DNA of 64,000 nucleotides from positions 124,001 through 188,000 of the forward strand of contig NZ_FPKR01000003.1 in assembly GCF_900119825.1 (NCBI RefSeq), given 5' to 3'. A model generated the notes under the pieces. The model did no database searches and had not been told where the DNA came from. It saw only the letters and a program-made list of their open reading frames with translations. A program made the position numbers and the translations under genes. Source of the DNA: Chitinimonas taiwanensis DSM 18899 (GTDB lineage: Bacteria; Pseudomonadota; Gammaproteobacteria; Burkholderiales; Chitinimonadaceae). Positions 17,580-26,883 of the stretch are shown in pieces. How positions within the stretch are numbered: position 1 is the stretch's first letter; each line of letters begins with the position of its first letter.

Positions 17580-18050
17580 TTAATTTGGGATGTGAATGGC
17601 CCCCGATTCCTTCACTTCCTCCATCACCGCATAGGTATGGGTTTCGCGCACGCCAGGCAGGCTGAGCAGGGTGTGGCCGAGGAAGTCGCGGTAGGCCTTC
17701 ATATCGCGCACGCGCGCCTTGACCAGATAGTCAAAGCCGCCGGCCACCATATGGCATTCCTGTACCTCGCTTCTATCCAGCACCGCTACCTTGAAGCGCT
17801 CGAACACATCGGGCGTGGTGCGGTCGAGCAGCACCTCCACGAAGACCAAGAGGCCGGCCTCCAGCAGCTCCGGGTTCAGGCGCGCGCCATAGCCGAGGAT
17901 AAAGCCCTCGCGCGTCAGCCGCTTGACCCGCTCCAGGCAGGCGGTAGCCGACAGGCCGACCCGCTTGGCAAGGTCTACATTGGCAATACGGCCATCAGTC
18001 TGCAGCTCGCGCAGTATCTTTCTGTCGATCCGGTCAAGTTGGCTGTTCAT
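17580..18050 (-). CDS. Lrp/AsnC family regulator, probable regulator of putA
   Basis: This 156-residue protein has an N-terminal winged HTH (ILRELQTDGRIANVDLAKRVGLSATACLERVKRL). The C-terminal RAM ligand-binding domain includes VQECHMVAGGFDYLVKARV and ends with LPGVRETHTYAVMEEVKES. The ATG at 18050 gives the canonical family length; an open extension upstream is poorly supported. It is divergent from putA across a 257-bp gap. Lrp-type proteins (PutR-like) activate putA in response to proline in several proteobacteria. Because this PutA lacks a DNA-binding domain, control by this gene is a reasonable inference. Confidence 0.9.
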   Translation of the reverse strand: MNSQLDRIDRKILRELQTDGRIANVDLAKRVGLSATACLERVKRLTREGFILGYGARLNPELLEAGLLVFVEVLLDRTTPDVFERFKVAVLDRSEVQECHMVAGGFDYLVKARVRDMKAYRDFLGHTLLSLPGVRETHTYAVMEEVKESGAIHIPN

Positions 18051-18307
18051 TGGATATTTCAATATGAAGTGGTGTTTAGGCCGGATTTTATCCTGTTGAA
18101 TGGCCTGAAAACAGCAGCACATTCGAAGGTAGAGTCCGTAGGATTCGCCCCGCTGCGCTGCCTGGAGCAAGGGGTGGCGCAAGGCGGGGTTTCTGGCGCT
18201 GCGTAAGCGGTGAGCCGGGCCGCTACGACAGCCCGCAGGCAGCAGCGGGCAGTATTGATTGGGCAGTGGCGCGCGGCGCGCTGCCCCCGTGCACAAGGTA
18301 GGGCTCC

Positions 18308-21300
18308 ATGACACTCCTGTATTCCGATCTCCCCCCCAGCTTGCCGAGCTTTGCCGCGATCCAGGCCAATCTGTTCCGCGATGAGGTCGACGCGGTCAGC
18401 AGCCTGTTGCCAGCCGCCCGGCTGAGCGAGCAGGCCGAGAAGGCCGTGCATGTGCGCGCGCTATCGCTGGCGCAAGGTGTGCGCCAGGCGGCCAGCAAGA
18501 ACCATTTCGAGGCCTTTCTGCAAAGCTATGGCCTGGGCAGCGAAGAAGGCCTGGCGCTGATGGCGCTGGCCGAGGCGCTGCTGCGTATTCCCGATACCGA
18601 CTGCCAGGACAGGCTGATCCGCGATCTGCTCGAGAACAAGGACTGGCGCCGCTCGCAGGCCGCCACCTGGCTGGTGTCGGCCGCCAGCCGTGCGCTCTTG
18701 TTCACCGATGGCTGGATCGAAGCGTCCGAAGGTCGCCACTGGTTCGACCGCCTATTGCGCAAGCTCGGTGAACCGGTGCTGCGCACCGCGATGAAGACCG
18801 GCATGAAGCTGATGGCCGAGCACTTCGTGGTGGGCGAGACGATTGAGCAGGCACTCGACAATGCCGACCCGCGCTGGCGCTATTCCTACGACATGCTGGG
18901 CGAAGCGGCGCTGACCGAAGACGACGCACGCGGTTACTTCGCCGCCTATCACGAAGCGATTGCCGCGCTGGGTAAGCGGGCCGATGCCCATACCGGCTTC
19001 GCGCGCCAGTCCATCTCGGTCAAGCTGTCGGCCATCCATCCGCGCTATGAATTCGCCAAGCAGAACAGGGTGATGCGCGAGCTCTACCCGCGCCTCCTGG
19101 AACTTGCGCAGGCAGCGGCCAAGGCTGACCTCGTATTCAGCATCGATGCCGAAGAGAGCGAGCGCCTGGAGATTTCGCTCGCCCTGTATGAAAAGCTGGT
19201 GCGCGAACCTAGCCTGAAGGATTGGCGCGGCATGGGCCTGGTGGTGCAGGCCTATCAGAAGCGCGCACCTTTCGTGATTGACTGGCTGGCTGACCTCGCG
19301 CGCGACACCGGCCGCGTGCTGCCGATCCGCCTCGTCAAAGGCGCTTACTGGGATAGCGAGATCAAGCGCGCCCAGCAGGGCGGCCTGCCCGGCTACCCGG
19401 TGTATACCCGCAAGGGCCATACCGATGTCGCCTATATGGCCTGTGCGCGCAAGATGCTCGACTATGGCCCGGGCGTGTTCTACCCGCAGTTCGCCAGCCA
19501 CAATGCCCAGACCCTGGCCTGGATCATGGAGCTGACCCGCGACAGCGACCGGCAGTTCGAAATCCAGCGCCTGCACGGCATGGGCGAAGCGCTGCATACG
19601 CTGATCCACCAGCGCGAAGGCGTGGCCAGCCGCGTGTACGCGCCGGTCGGCCGCTTCCATGCGCTGCTGCCTTATCTGGTGCGCCGCCTGCTGGAAAACG
19701 GCGCCAATTCCTCCTTCGTGCACCAGCTGGCCGATACCCGCGTGCCGCTTGAAGCGATCGCCGACAACCCGGCCGAACGCATTGCTCGTAACCCGATTAC
19801 CACCGGCGTGATTGCCCCCAGCGAAGTCTTCGCGCCGCGCCGCAATAGCCAAGGATTCGCCATGACCGACACACTTGCCCTCGCACCTTTGCGCCAACAA
19901 CTGGCTGCCCTGGAAAACCAACGCTTCCATGCCAGCCCCATCGTCGGCGGCCAGCGCCGCACCGGTACCGCCCAGCCGCGCGTCAGCCCTATCGACAGCC
20001 GGCGCGAAATCGGCAGCCTGGTGGCCAGCGATGCCAGCGCAGTCGAACTGGCCCTGAACTTGGCCGATGCGGCGCAGGATGCCTGGGCCGAGACGGCCGC
20101 CAACCAGCGCGCCGCGATGCTGGAAAAGGCTGCTGATCTGCTTGAAGCACGCCAGGCCGAGTTCCTCTGGCTGCTCAGCCGCGAGGCCGGCAAGACCCTG
20201 CCCGATGCACTGGGCGAGCTACGCGAGGCAGTCGACTTCTGCCGCTACTACGCACATGAAGCACGCCGCCTGATGGGCAGCGCGATTGCCCTGCCGGGCG
20301 TAACCGGTGAAGCAAACGAGTTGCGCCTGACCGGCCGTGGCCCGTTTATCGCGATTGCCCCGTGGAACTTCCCGCTGGCCATCTTCCTTGGCCAGATCAC
20401 CGCCGCGCTGGCGGCCGGCAATACCGTGATCGCCAAGCCCTCGCGCCGCACCCCGCTGATCGGCATGCGGGCCATCGAGGCGCTGCTGGATGCCGGCATC
20501 CCGGCCGATGTGCTCCACTACCTGCCGGGTGAGTCGGGCGGCCTGTCCGACAAGCTACTCGGCGACGCGCGTGTGGCCGGCGTGGCCTTTACCGGCTCGA
20601 CTGGTGCAGCCTGGAAGATCAACCGCACGCTGGCTGCGCGCGATTCCAGCATCGCCAGCCTGATCGCCGAAACCGGCGGCCTGAACGCGATGATTGCCGA
20701 CAGCTCGGCCCATGTGGAGCAGCTGATCCTTGATGTGCTGATGAGCGCCTTCAACTCGGCCGGTCAGCGCTGCTCGGCGCTGCGCATCCTGCTGGTGCAG
20801 GACGATATCGCCGATGCGGTGATCGAACGGGTGGGCAAGGCCATGCAGGAGCTGCGTCTGGGCGATCCGCTGCAGCTGGAAACCGATATCGGCCCGACCA
20901 TCGACACGCTGTCGCAGCGTGATCTGCAAGCTTATTGCGACAAGCTCGCGCAAAGCGCCAAGCTGATCGGCAAGACGCCGCTGCCGCAAGGCCTGGAAAA
21001 CGGCTGCTTCTTCGCCCCGCAGGCGTTTGAAGTGAGCCTGGATGCGCTGCCTACGGTGGAAACCTTCGGCCCGGTGCTGCATATCGCCCGCTTCAAGAGC
21101 GACGGTCTGGAAGACGCCGTACACCGCGTCAACAAGCTCGGCTTTGGCCTGACCATGGGCGTGCACACGCGTCTGGATAGCACGGTGGCCTTAGTGCGCC
21201 GCCTGGCCAAGGTTGGTAATCTGTATATCAACCGCAACCAGATCGGCGCCGTGGTCGGCTCGCAACCGTTTGGTGGCGAAGGCCTGTCCGGCACCGGCTT

Positions 21301-21421
21301 TAAGGCCGGCGGCCCGCACTATCTGCTGCGCTTCGCGGCCGAGCGCACGGTGACCGTAAATACCGCCGCGGTGGGTGGCAATGTGAAGCTGATGGCAGGC
21401 GGCGAAGGCGAGCACGCCTGA
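18308..21421 (+). CDS. putA: bifunctional proline dehydrogenase / P5C dehydrogenase
   Basis: PutA oxidises proline to glutamate: an FAD-dependent proline dehydrogenase barrel (about residues 80-480) feeds an NAD-dependent aldehyde dehydrogenase (about 530-1010). The barrel motifs RLVKGAYWD and ASHNAQTLA are present. The dehydrogenase has PWNFPLAIF, ETGGLNAM and the catalytic cysteine C822 in SAGQRCSAL. At 1037 residues it is a short type-A PutA, without the N-terminal ribbon-helix-helix that lets the 1320-residue enterobacterial enzyme repress its own gene. The divergent Lrp-type gene probably regulates it. A strong terminator follows. Confidence 0.96.
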   Translation: MTLLYSDLPPSLPSFAAIQANLFRDEVDAVSSLLPAARLSEQAEKAVHVRALSLAQGVRQAASKNHFEAFLQSYGLGSEEGLALMALAEALLRIPDTDCQDRLIRDLLENKDWRRSQAATWLVSAASRALLFTDGWIEASEGRHWFDRLLRKLGEPVLRTAMKTGMKLMAEHFVVGETIEQALDNADPRWRYSYDMLGEAALTEDDARGYFAAYHEAIAALGKRADAHTGFARQSISVKLSAIHPRYEFAKQNRVMRELYPRLLELAQAAAKADLVFSIDAEESERLEISLALYEKLVREPSLKDWRGMGLVVQAYQKRAPFVIDWLADLARDTGRVLPIRLVKGAYWDSEIKRAQQGGLPGYPVYTRKGHTDVAYMACARKMLDYGPGVFYPQFASHNAQTLAWIMELTRDSDRQFEIQRLHGMGEALHTLIHQREGVASRVYAPVGRFHALLPYLVRRLLENGANSSFVHQLADTRVPLEAIADNPAERIARNPITTGVIAPSEVFAPRRNSQGFAMTDTLALAPLRQQLAALENQRFHASPIVGGQRRTGTAQPRVSPIDSRREIGSLVASDASAVELALNLADAAQDAWAETAANQRAAMLEKAADLLEARQAEFLWLLSREAGKTLPDALGELREAVDFCRYYAHEARRLMGSAIALPGVTGEANELRLTGRGPFIAIAPWNFPLAIFLGQITAALAAGNTVIAKPSRRTPLIGMRAIEALLDAGIPADVLHYLPGESGGLSDKLLGDARVAGVAFTGSTGAAWKINRTLAARDSSIASLIAETGGLNAMIADSSAHVEQLILDVLMSAFNSAGQRCSALRILLVQDDIADAVIERVGKAMQELRLGDPLQLETDIGPTIDTLSQRDLQAYCDKLAQSAKLIGKTPLPQGLENGCFFAPQAFEVSLDALPTVETFGPVLHIARFKSDGLEDAVHRVNKLGFGLTMGVHTRLDSTVALVRRLAKVGNLYINRNQIGAVVGSQPFGGEGLSGTGFKAGGPHYLLRFAAERTVTVNTAAVGGNVKLMAGGEGEHA

Positions 21422-21437
21422 TCCTGGCCCTTCACCC

Positions 21438-21467
21438 AAAAAAGCCCGCCCGCTGGCGGGCTTTTTT
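21438..21467 (+). terminator. terminator after putA
   Basis: A 13-bp stem, A6-GCCCGCC against GGCGGGC-T6, with loop CGCT. Confidence 0.9.
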
Positions 21468-21580
21468 GCACCCGGCTGGCGCTGGGCGCGCAGCGGAGGT
21501 GGCACACAGCACGGTTTTGCTACCTTGCGCGCCTATCCGTAGGCTAGGATGAAGCGTCTCGAAGTTCCGATAGGTCCGCC

Positions 21581-22978
21581 GTGTTCGACTTCAAAAGCAT
21601 CAGCCTCAAGCTCAACCTGATCTTCGTTGCCATTGTGACCGTGGTGCTGGCCAGCTTCGGCGCCTACAACTACGAACGCACGCAGACGCGCCTCTATCAG
21701 GATCGCCAGGCCGCGGTCACACGCATCCTGAATCGCCTGTCGCTGTCGCTACCGGTGGCGGTGTGGAATTTCGACCTGACCCAATCCGAGCAGATCGTCC
21801 GCTCGGAAATCAATCGCAGCTTCATTCTTGGTCTGGTGGTCAAGGCCGAGGACAAGGCCTTCCTGGCGCTGCGCCGCAGCCCCGAGGGCAAGGTGGAAAG
21901 CGGTGCACCGCTGGCCGAGGCCGGCACCACGCAAAGAGTGGCCGAGCTGCGCTACATGGCCAATGGCAATCAGCGCATTGTCGGCAAGATCGAACTCACG
22001 CTCAGCAACCGCGATATCGAGGAGGAGCTGAGCAGCAATCTGCGCTTCATGGTGCTGCAGATCGTGCTGCTGGATGCAGTGCTGGTGCTAGCGCTGTTCG
22101 TGGCGCTGCGCCGCTATGTGGTCAACCCGCTCCAGCATGTGAACAAGGCGCTGGCCGCCGTGGCCTTGGGCGACCTGACCGTGGTGCCGCCCGAATCGAC
22201 GCGTGATGAGCTTGGCCAGCTGGCGGCCGCCACCCGGCGTATGAGCCAGACCCTGGCCGCCGTCATCGGCAAGGTGCGCGCCTCGACCGAAACCGTCAGC
22301 GATGCAGCTGCGCAGATCAGCGGCGCGGCCATGTCGCTCTCGGCCAGCAGCAGCAGCCAGGCTGCCAGCGTGGAGGAAACCAGCGCCTCGATGGAACAGG
22401 TGACCGCCTCAGTGGCGCTGAACACCGAGAATGCGCGCGCCACCGATGCGATTGCCAACCAGAACGTCGAGCAGGCCGAATCGGGCGGCGATGCGGTGCG
22501 TAAGACGGTGACGGCCATGAACCAGATTGCGCAGAAGATCGGCGTGATCGACGATATTGCCTACCAGACCAATCTGCTGGCGCTGAATGCCGCTATCGAG
22601 GCCGCGCGCGCCGGCACGCATGGCAAGGGTTTCGCCGTGGTGGCCCAGGAAGTGCGCAAACTGGCTGAGCGCAGCCAGAACGCCGCGCGCGAGATCGGCG
22701 AGCTGGCGAGTGAAAGTGTCGAGCTGGCCAATCAGGCCGGCCGGTTGTTCGATGTGATGGTGCCCAGCATCCGCAAGACCGCGCTCTTGGTGCAGGAGAT
22801 ATCCGCTGCATCGAGCGACCAGACCAATGGCATCGAGCAGATCCATTCCGGCGTCAGCCAGATCAGCCTGTCCATGCAGTCGAATGCGGCGGCGGCCGAG
22901 GAGTTGTCCGCCACCGCCACCGCGATGACCGACCAGGCTGCCGAGCTGCGTGAAATGGTTGCGTATTTCAAGACCTGA
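21581..22978 (+). CDS. methyl-accepting chemotaxis protein
   Basis: This 465-residue chemoreceptor begins at a GTG. The first membrane helix is about residues 12-30. A short extracytoplasmic sensor (about 31-150) is followed by the second helix, at about 152-172. A HAMP domain ([20 protein letters not shown]) and the signalling coiled coil come next. The hairpin tip carries the kinase-contact motif [18 protein letters not shown] and then [18 protein letters not shown]. The sensor domain is small and not assigned, so the ligand is unknown. No CheB/CheR-docking pentapeptide is seen at the C-terminus. No other chemotaxis genes are in the window. Confidence 0.93.
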   Translation: MFDFKSISLKLNLIFVAIVTVVLASFGAYNYERTQTRLYQDRQAAVTRILNRLSLSLPVAVWNFDLTQSEQIVRSEINRSFILGLVVKAEDKAFLALRRSPEGKVESGAPLAEAGTTQRVAELRYMANGNQRIVGKIELTLSNRDIEEELSSNLRFMVLQIVLLDAVLVLALFVALRRYVVNPLQHVNKALAAVALGDLTVVPPESTRDELGQLAAATRRMSQTLAAVIGKVRASTETVSDAAAQISGAAMSLSASSSSQAASVEETSASMEQVTASVALNTENARATDAIANQNVEQAESGGDAVRKTVTAMNQIAQKIGVIDDIAYQTNLLALNAAIEAARAGTHGKGFAVVAQEVRKLAERSQNAAREIGELASESVELANQAGRLFDVMVPSIRKTALLVQEISAASSDQTNGIEQIHSGVSQISLSMQSNAAAAEELSATATAMTDQAAELREMVAYFKT

Positions 22979-23032
22979 GCACTGCCCGCCCATTAGGGAA
23001 GCGCTGATGCATTCGCTGATCGAGCGAAGCGC

Positions 23033-23158
23033 GGCTCCCTCCAAGCCCGTGCAACTTGGACTTCCGTCGCGGCGGCGGGGGCGGGGGGTGTGGAATGAAA
23101 CAGCGAGGAATCATTGAGTTATCGCGTCGATTTGCACCCGGCTTTGCCGGGTGGTGAG
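23033..23158 (+). repeat. 126-bp dispersed intergenic repeat, copy A
   Basis: The first 64 bases match copy B at 38960-39085 with about four differences and one indel (landmarks GGCTCCCTCCAAG, CGTGCAACTTGGACT, CCGTCGCGGCGGCG). The last 25 bases, around CCCGGCTTTGCCGGG, match with two or three differences. The middle 37 bases differ. Both copies are exactly 126 bp and lie in gaps on the plus strand. The similarity may extend about 12 bases further left. No protein is encoded. Confidence 0.8.
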
Positions 23159-23198
23159 CTGGTCGTCGAGTAATCGAGTAAATCAGCGCTTTCCCGGC

Positions 23199-23225
23199 GC
23201 CCGCATCCAAGCATGCGGGCTTTTT
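23199..23225 (+). terminator. terminator just upstream of the quinone oxidoreductase gene
   Basis: GCCCGCAT (23199-23206) pairs with ATGCGGGC (23213-23220), then T5. It lies only 13 bases before the next start codon, so the oxidoreductase promoter must overlap it or transcription must read through. Confidence 0.75.
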
Positions 23226-23238
23226 ATTGGAACCCGTC

Positions 23239-24213
23239 ATGACCGAGATGATCCGCTTCCACCAGACCGGTGGCCCCGAGGTATTGCAGCTGGAACAGGT
23301 GGAGCTGGGCGAACCCGGCCCCGGCCAGGTGCGCATCCGCCAGCAGGCGATTGGCCTCAACTTCATCGACATTTATCACCGTGCCGGTCTCTACCCGCTG
23401 CCACTGCCTTCGGGCCTCGGCAGTGAGGCCGCCGGGCTGATTGAGGTGGTGGGTGAGGGCGTCAGCGAGTTCCAGGTCGGCGACCGGGTCGGCTATTGCA
23501 GCGGCCCGCAGGGCGCTTATGCGCAGGCGCGCATCATGCCGGCCGACAAGCTGATCAAGCTGCCCGAGGCAATCAGCTTTGAGACGGCTGCCGCCATGCT
23601 GCTGCAGGGCCTGACCGCCGAATACCTGCTGCGCCGCACCTATGCCGTGCAGGCGGGTGACGCGGTGCTGATTCATGCCGCAGCCGGCGGGGTGGGGCAG
23701 ATCGCCGTGCAATGGGCGAAGGCACTGGGTGCCACCGTGATCGCCACCGCCGGCGGGGCGGCCAAGTGCGCGCGCGTGCGTGCGCTGGGGGCCGATGTGG
23801 TGATCGACTACCGCAGCGAGGACTTCGTGGCCGCTACCCGTGCGGCCACCGCGGGGCGCGGCGTGCGGGTCGTTTACGACGGGGTCGGCAAGGACACCTT
23901 CGCCGGCTCGCTAGACTGCCTGGCGCCGCGCGGCCTGATGGTCAGCTATGGCAATGCCTCCGGTCCGGTGCCCGATATCGCGCCGCTGCTGCTGGCCCAG
24001 AAGGGCTCGCTCTTCCTGACCCGGCCCACGCTGGGCCATTACATCGCTAGCCGCGCCGAGCTCTTGGCTGCCGCCGAGGCTCTGTTCGCCGTGGTGATCA
24101 GCGGGGCGGTGCAGATCGAGATTGCCCAGCGCTATCCGCTTCAGCAGGCGGCCCAGGCGCATCGCGATCTGGCCGAGCGGCGCACCACCGGCTCCACCAT
24201 CCTGCTGCCCTGA
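23239..24213 (+). CDS. qorA: NADPH:quinone oxidoreductase, zinc-free MDR family
   Basis: This 324-residue medium-chain reductase has the quinone reductase motifs GLNFIDIYHRAGLYPLPLP, GSEAAG and the NADPH-binding VLIHAAAGGVGQIAVQWAKALGA. It lacks the structural and catalytic zinc ligands of alcohol dehydrogenases. The family reduces quinones by one electron or acts on enones; the physiological substrate is uncertain. A start at ATG 23239 is chosen, with MIRFHQ nine bases later also possible. A terminator hairpin lies immediately upstream. Confidence 0.88.
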   Translation: MTEMIRFHQTGGPEVLQLEQVELGEPGPGQVRIRQQAIGLNFIDIYHRAGLYPLPLPSGLGSEAAGLIEVVGEGVSEFQVGDRVGYCSGPQGAYAQARIMPADKLIKLPEAISFETAAAMLLQGLTAEYLLRRTYAVQAGDAVLIHAAAGGVGQIAVQWAKALGATVIATAGGAAKCARVRALGADVVIDYRSEDFVAATRAATAGRGVRVVYDGVGKDTFAGSLDCLAPRGLMVSYGNASGPVPDIAPLLLAQKGSLFLTRPTLGHYIASRAELLAAAEALFAVVISGAVQIEIAQRYPLQQAAQAHRDLAERRTTGSTILLP

Positions 24214-24255
24214 AGCGCTGTCCGCCGATTCGGTGCGCAACTGTCTCGGGTAAAG

Positions 24256-24269
24256 TGACTTTAAAGTCA
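24256..24269. promoter_or_regulatory. 14-bp perfect palindrome upstream of the efflux gene
   Basis: TGACTTTAAAGTCA lies 39 bases before the Bcr/CflA start codon. Perfect palindromes of this size are typical operators for TetR- or MarR-type repressors, but no such regulator is adjacent. Confidence 0.45.
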
Positions 24270-24308
24270 GTAATCTTCGCACCATCTATTCGTAATGGCA
24301 GTGCTTTC

Positions 24309-25526
24309 ATGTCGTCCACCCACTCCGAACCGTCCCGCGCCGGCCTGATCCTGCTGCTGGCCGGACTGGCCATGTTCGGCCCGTTCTCCATCGACACCAT
24401 CTTCCCCATGTTCCCGCAGATGGAACAGGCGCTGCAGATCGGCCCAGTGCAGATGCAGCAGACCATCAGCGTCTATCTGTTCGCCTATGGTCTGATGTCG
24501 CTGCTGCATGGCCCGCTGTCCGATGCCTTGGGGCGGCGCGTGGTGGTGCTAGTGGGCGTGGCGGTGTTCGTGCTGGCCTCGATAGGCTGCGCGCTGTCCA
24601 GCTCGCTGTGGCAGCTCTTGCTGTTCCGTGCGCTGCAGGGGGTGTCGGCCGGCTCGGGGCTGATTGTCGGGCGCGCCATCATCCGCGACCGTTTCAGCGG
24701 TGCTGAAGCGCAGCGCGTCATGTCACGCATCACCATGGTGTTCGGCGTGGCACCGGCCATCGCGCCCATCATCGGCGGCATCATCGGTACCCGTTTCGGC
24801 TGGGCGGCGATCTTCTGGTTCCTGGCCCTGTTCGCCTTGGTGCTGCTGGCCACCAGCTGGCGCTGGCTGCCGGAAACCCATCCGCGCGCAGCGCGCGTGC
24901 CACTGGCCCCGTTGCCGCTATTCGCGCGCTACTTCGATCTGCTGCGCAATCCGCGCTTCACCTGGCTTAGCCTGTCCGGGGCGCTGAACTTCTCCGCGCT
25001 ATTCATCTATATCGCCTCGGCGCCGGCCTTCGTGCTCCAGCATCTGCAGCTCGATGCAACCGAGTTCGGCTATTTCTTTGTACCGGCCATCATCGGCATG
25101 ATGAGCGGCGCCTGGTTGTCCGGCCGGCGTGCCGGCCGCTATAGCCCGGCCTCGAATGTGCAGCTTGCCTACCGTGTCATGCTGCTGGCCGGCGGCGCCA
25201 ATCTCGTTTACTGCGCCTTGGCGCCCAGTATCGCCTGGCCCTGGGCGGTGATCCCGGTGATGATCAATGGCGCCGGCATCTCGCTGGCTTTCCCCACCCT
25301 GACCCTGCTGCTGCTTGATCTTTATCCACAGGAGCGCGGCACGGCTTCCTCGCTGCAGGCCTTTATCCAGCTGATGACCAGCTCGCTGGTGGCCGGGCTG
25401 ATCTCGCCCTGGCTGGCACCGCAGCCGCTCTACCTGGCGATGGGCGCGGTGGCGGCCACGGCGCTGGGCCTACTGAGCTGGCGCATGGCGCTGCGCGCGG
25501 GTGTGCAGGCCGATCAGTTCCACTGA
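24309..25526 (+). CDS. Bcr/CflA family multidrug efflux MFS transporter
   Basis: This 405-residue protein has about 12 membrane helices. Motifs of the Bcr/CflA drug-proton antiporters are present: the first helix has DTIFPMFPQM and the second loop has GPLSDALGRRVVVLVG. Helix five carries the antiporter motif SRITMVFGVAPAIAPIIGG. It should export small toxic compounds from the cytoplasm using the proton gradient, but substrates cannot be read from the sequence. ATG 24309 is preferred over a longer in-frame start at 24255, which would overlap the palindrome. It is convergent with the PhaM-like gene. Confidence 0.9.
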   Translation: MSSTHSEPSRAGLILLLAGLAMFGPFSIDTIFPMFPQMEQALQIGPVQMQQTISVYLFAYGLMSLLHGPLSDALGRRVVVLVGVAVFVLASIGCALSSSLWQLLLFRALQGVSAGSGLIVGRAIIRDRFSGAEAQRVMSRITMVFGVAPAIAPIIGGIIGTRFGWAAIFWFLALFALVLLATSWRWLPETHPRAARVPLAPLPLFARYFDLLRNPRFTWLSLSGALNFSALFIYIASAPAFVLQHLQLDATEFGYFFVPAIIGMMSGAWLSGRRAGRYSPASNVQLAYRVMLLAGGANLVYCALAPSIAWPWAVIPVMINGAGISLAFPTLTLLLLDLYPQERGTASSLQAFIQLMTSSLVAGLISPWLAPQPLYLAMGAVAATALGLLSWRMALRAGVQADQFH

Positions 25527-25546
25527 TCGCGATGAGCTAGCCCGAT

Positions 25547-25577
25547 GAAAAAACGCTGCCCAAGGAAGCGTTTCTTC
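25547..25577. terminator. terminator between efflux and PhaM-like genes
   Basis: GAAAAAACGCT (25547-25557) pairs with AGCGTTTCTTC (25567-25577), nearly perfectly. It lies between convergent genes. Confidence 0.6.
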
Positions 25578-25591
25578 TTGCCGGCAGGCGG

Positions 25592-25846
25592 CTAGTGATT
25601 ATCACCCGCAGCCTTGTCACGCGGCTTGAGTGCGGCGAGGCTGGCCTGCTGTAGCTCCAGCGCCCGTATGCTCATCTGCAGCATGCCAACCTGCATGCTC
25701 AACCAGTGCTCAACCGTGCGTAGCTCGGCAATCTTGCGTGCGCATTCCTCCTCGGTCAGCGGCGGCATAAAGGGCTGCATATTCTCCATCGGCTTGAAGA
25801 ACTGCTGGAAAAACGCAAACGGATTGCTGTTATTGGGATCGCTCAT
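25592..25846 (-). CDS. phaM: PhaM-like PHA granule-associated protein
   Basis: This is an 84-residue protein. The stretch from PLTEEECARKIAELRTVEHWL to IRALELQQASLAALK matches the core of PhaM-family proteins, which bind PHA synthase and nucleoid and help distribute polyhydroxybutyrate granules. Here the protein is much shorter than the Cupriavidus PhaM and lacks its long lysine-rich DNA-binding tail. It may therefore keep only the synthase-interaction helix. An AGGAGG-type site precedes the ATG. No pha synthesis gene is adjacent. Confidence 0.75.
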   Translation of the reverse strand: MSDPNNSNPFAFFQQFFKPMENMQPFMPPLTEEECARKIAELRTVEHWLSMQVGMLQMSIRALELQQASLAALKPRDKAAGDNH

Positions 25847-25873
25847 GCTTCCTCCTGGTGGGCCGTGTCCGCA

Positions 25874-26764
25874 TTATGGCAGGCCAGCGCGCGCCTTCAT
25901 CGCTTCTTGTGCGCGCGGATAGCGTGCGCGCAAGGCGCTCGGGGTCAGCTGCTTGCTGGCCAGGAACTGGCGGTTGAAATGGGCAAGGTTGCGATAGCCG
26001 ACCTCGCTGGCAATCACGCCTATTGGTTTATCGGTCTGGATCAGCAGCTGGCAGGCATGGCCGATGCGCAGCTGGCTTAAATAGCTGAGCACGCTATGGC
26101 CGGTGTGGCGTTTGAAAAAGCGCTGGAAGGCGCCGAGCGACAGCGCCGCCAGTGCAGCCAGGGCCGGCAGATCGGGCGGCTCGGCGAAATGGCGGTGCAG
26201 ATGGGCGAGCACCCGGTCCAGCCTTTGGCGGCTGGCATCGCCACCGCTTTGCGGCAGCTGGCTGCTAATCGGCGCGGCGTTGAGGTCCTGGGCCAGGATC
26301 AGCAGCGCTTCGAGCAGCAGCGGGATGCGTTCGGCCGCGCTGCGCGTCTGCAGGCCGAGCAAGTGTGGCTGGGCGCGTGCCGCTGCTGCGGCCGAGAAGG
26401 CCAATCCGCGCCCGCCTTGCTGAAGCAGGCGCCGCAGCGGTGCCAGCTCGGGCAGCTGGGCCACTAGGCCTTCCAGCCAGCTCGGCGTGAACCAGACCAC
26501 CACGGCCAGCATGGGCTGGCTCGGATCGGGGCGCTCGCTGGCTGCCCAGGTATGGGGCAGATTGGGGCCGACCAGGACCAGATCGCCCGGCGCGAAGTCG
26601 GCCAGTTGCTCGCCGATATAACGCTGGCCGCGCGCATTCAGGGTCAGCGTCAGCTCGAACTCGGGGTGGTAGTGCCAGATGAAGGGTATCTCGGGCAGCT
26701 CGCGCCAGAGCAAGGCCCAGGATTGACCGGCCTCGATACTTACATGCTCGAATAGTGGGCGCAT
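25874..26764 (-). CDS. AraC family transcriptional regulator with N-terminal cupin
   Basis: This 296-residue protein has an N-terminal cupin sensor (HYHPEFELTL, GDLVLVGPNLPHTW). The C-terminal AraC double-HTH domain contains LAALAALSLGAFQRFFKRHTGHSVLSYLS and IASEVGYRNLAHFNRQF. The start at 26764 is chosen from homologous length; a longer frame to 26860 would enter the divergent promoter. It is divergent from the phytanoyl-CoA dioxygenase-like gene, an arrangement usual for a regulator and its target. Confidence 0.9.
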   Translation of the reverse strand: MRPLFEHVSIEAGQSWALLWRELPEIPFIWHYHPEFELTLTLNARGQRYIGEQLADFAPGDLVLVGPNLPHTWAASERPDPSQPMLAVVVWFTPSWLEGLVAQLPELAPLRRLLQQGGRGLAFSAAAAARAQPHLLGLQTRSAAERIPLLLEALLILAQDLNAAPISSQLPQSGGDASRQRLDRVLAHLHRHFAEPPDLPALAALAALSLGAFQRFFKRHTGHSVLSYLSQLRIGHACQLLIQTDKPIGVIASEVGYRNLAHFNRQFLASKQLTPSALRARYPRAQEAMKARAGLP

Positions 26765-26883
26765 GGCGACGCAGCTTTGGATGCAGAACGTCAGAATCGT
26801 ATCAATCATCGACAGGGAAGGCGAAATCGCCCGCACCCTGGCTGGGCAGAATGGCCACACCCCTTCTGTTCAGGAGCAAGACG

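Noticed and set aside
22968-23372. Minus-strand frame across repeat copy A, with a similar peptide opposite repeat copy B
   Set aside because: The peptide similarity (SKLHGLGGS) only reflects the DNA repeat; frame, start signals and flanks are not conserved.
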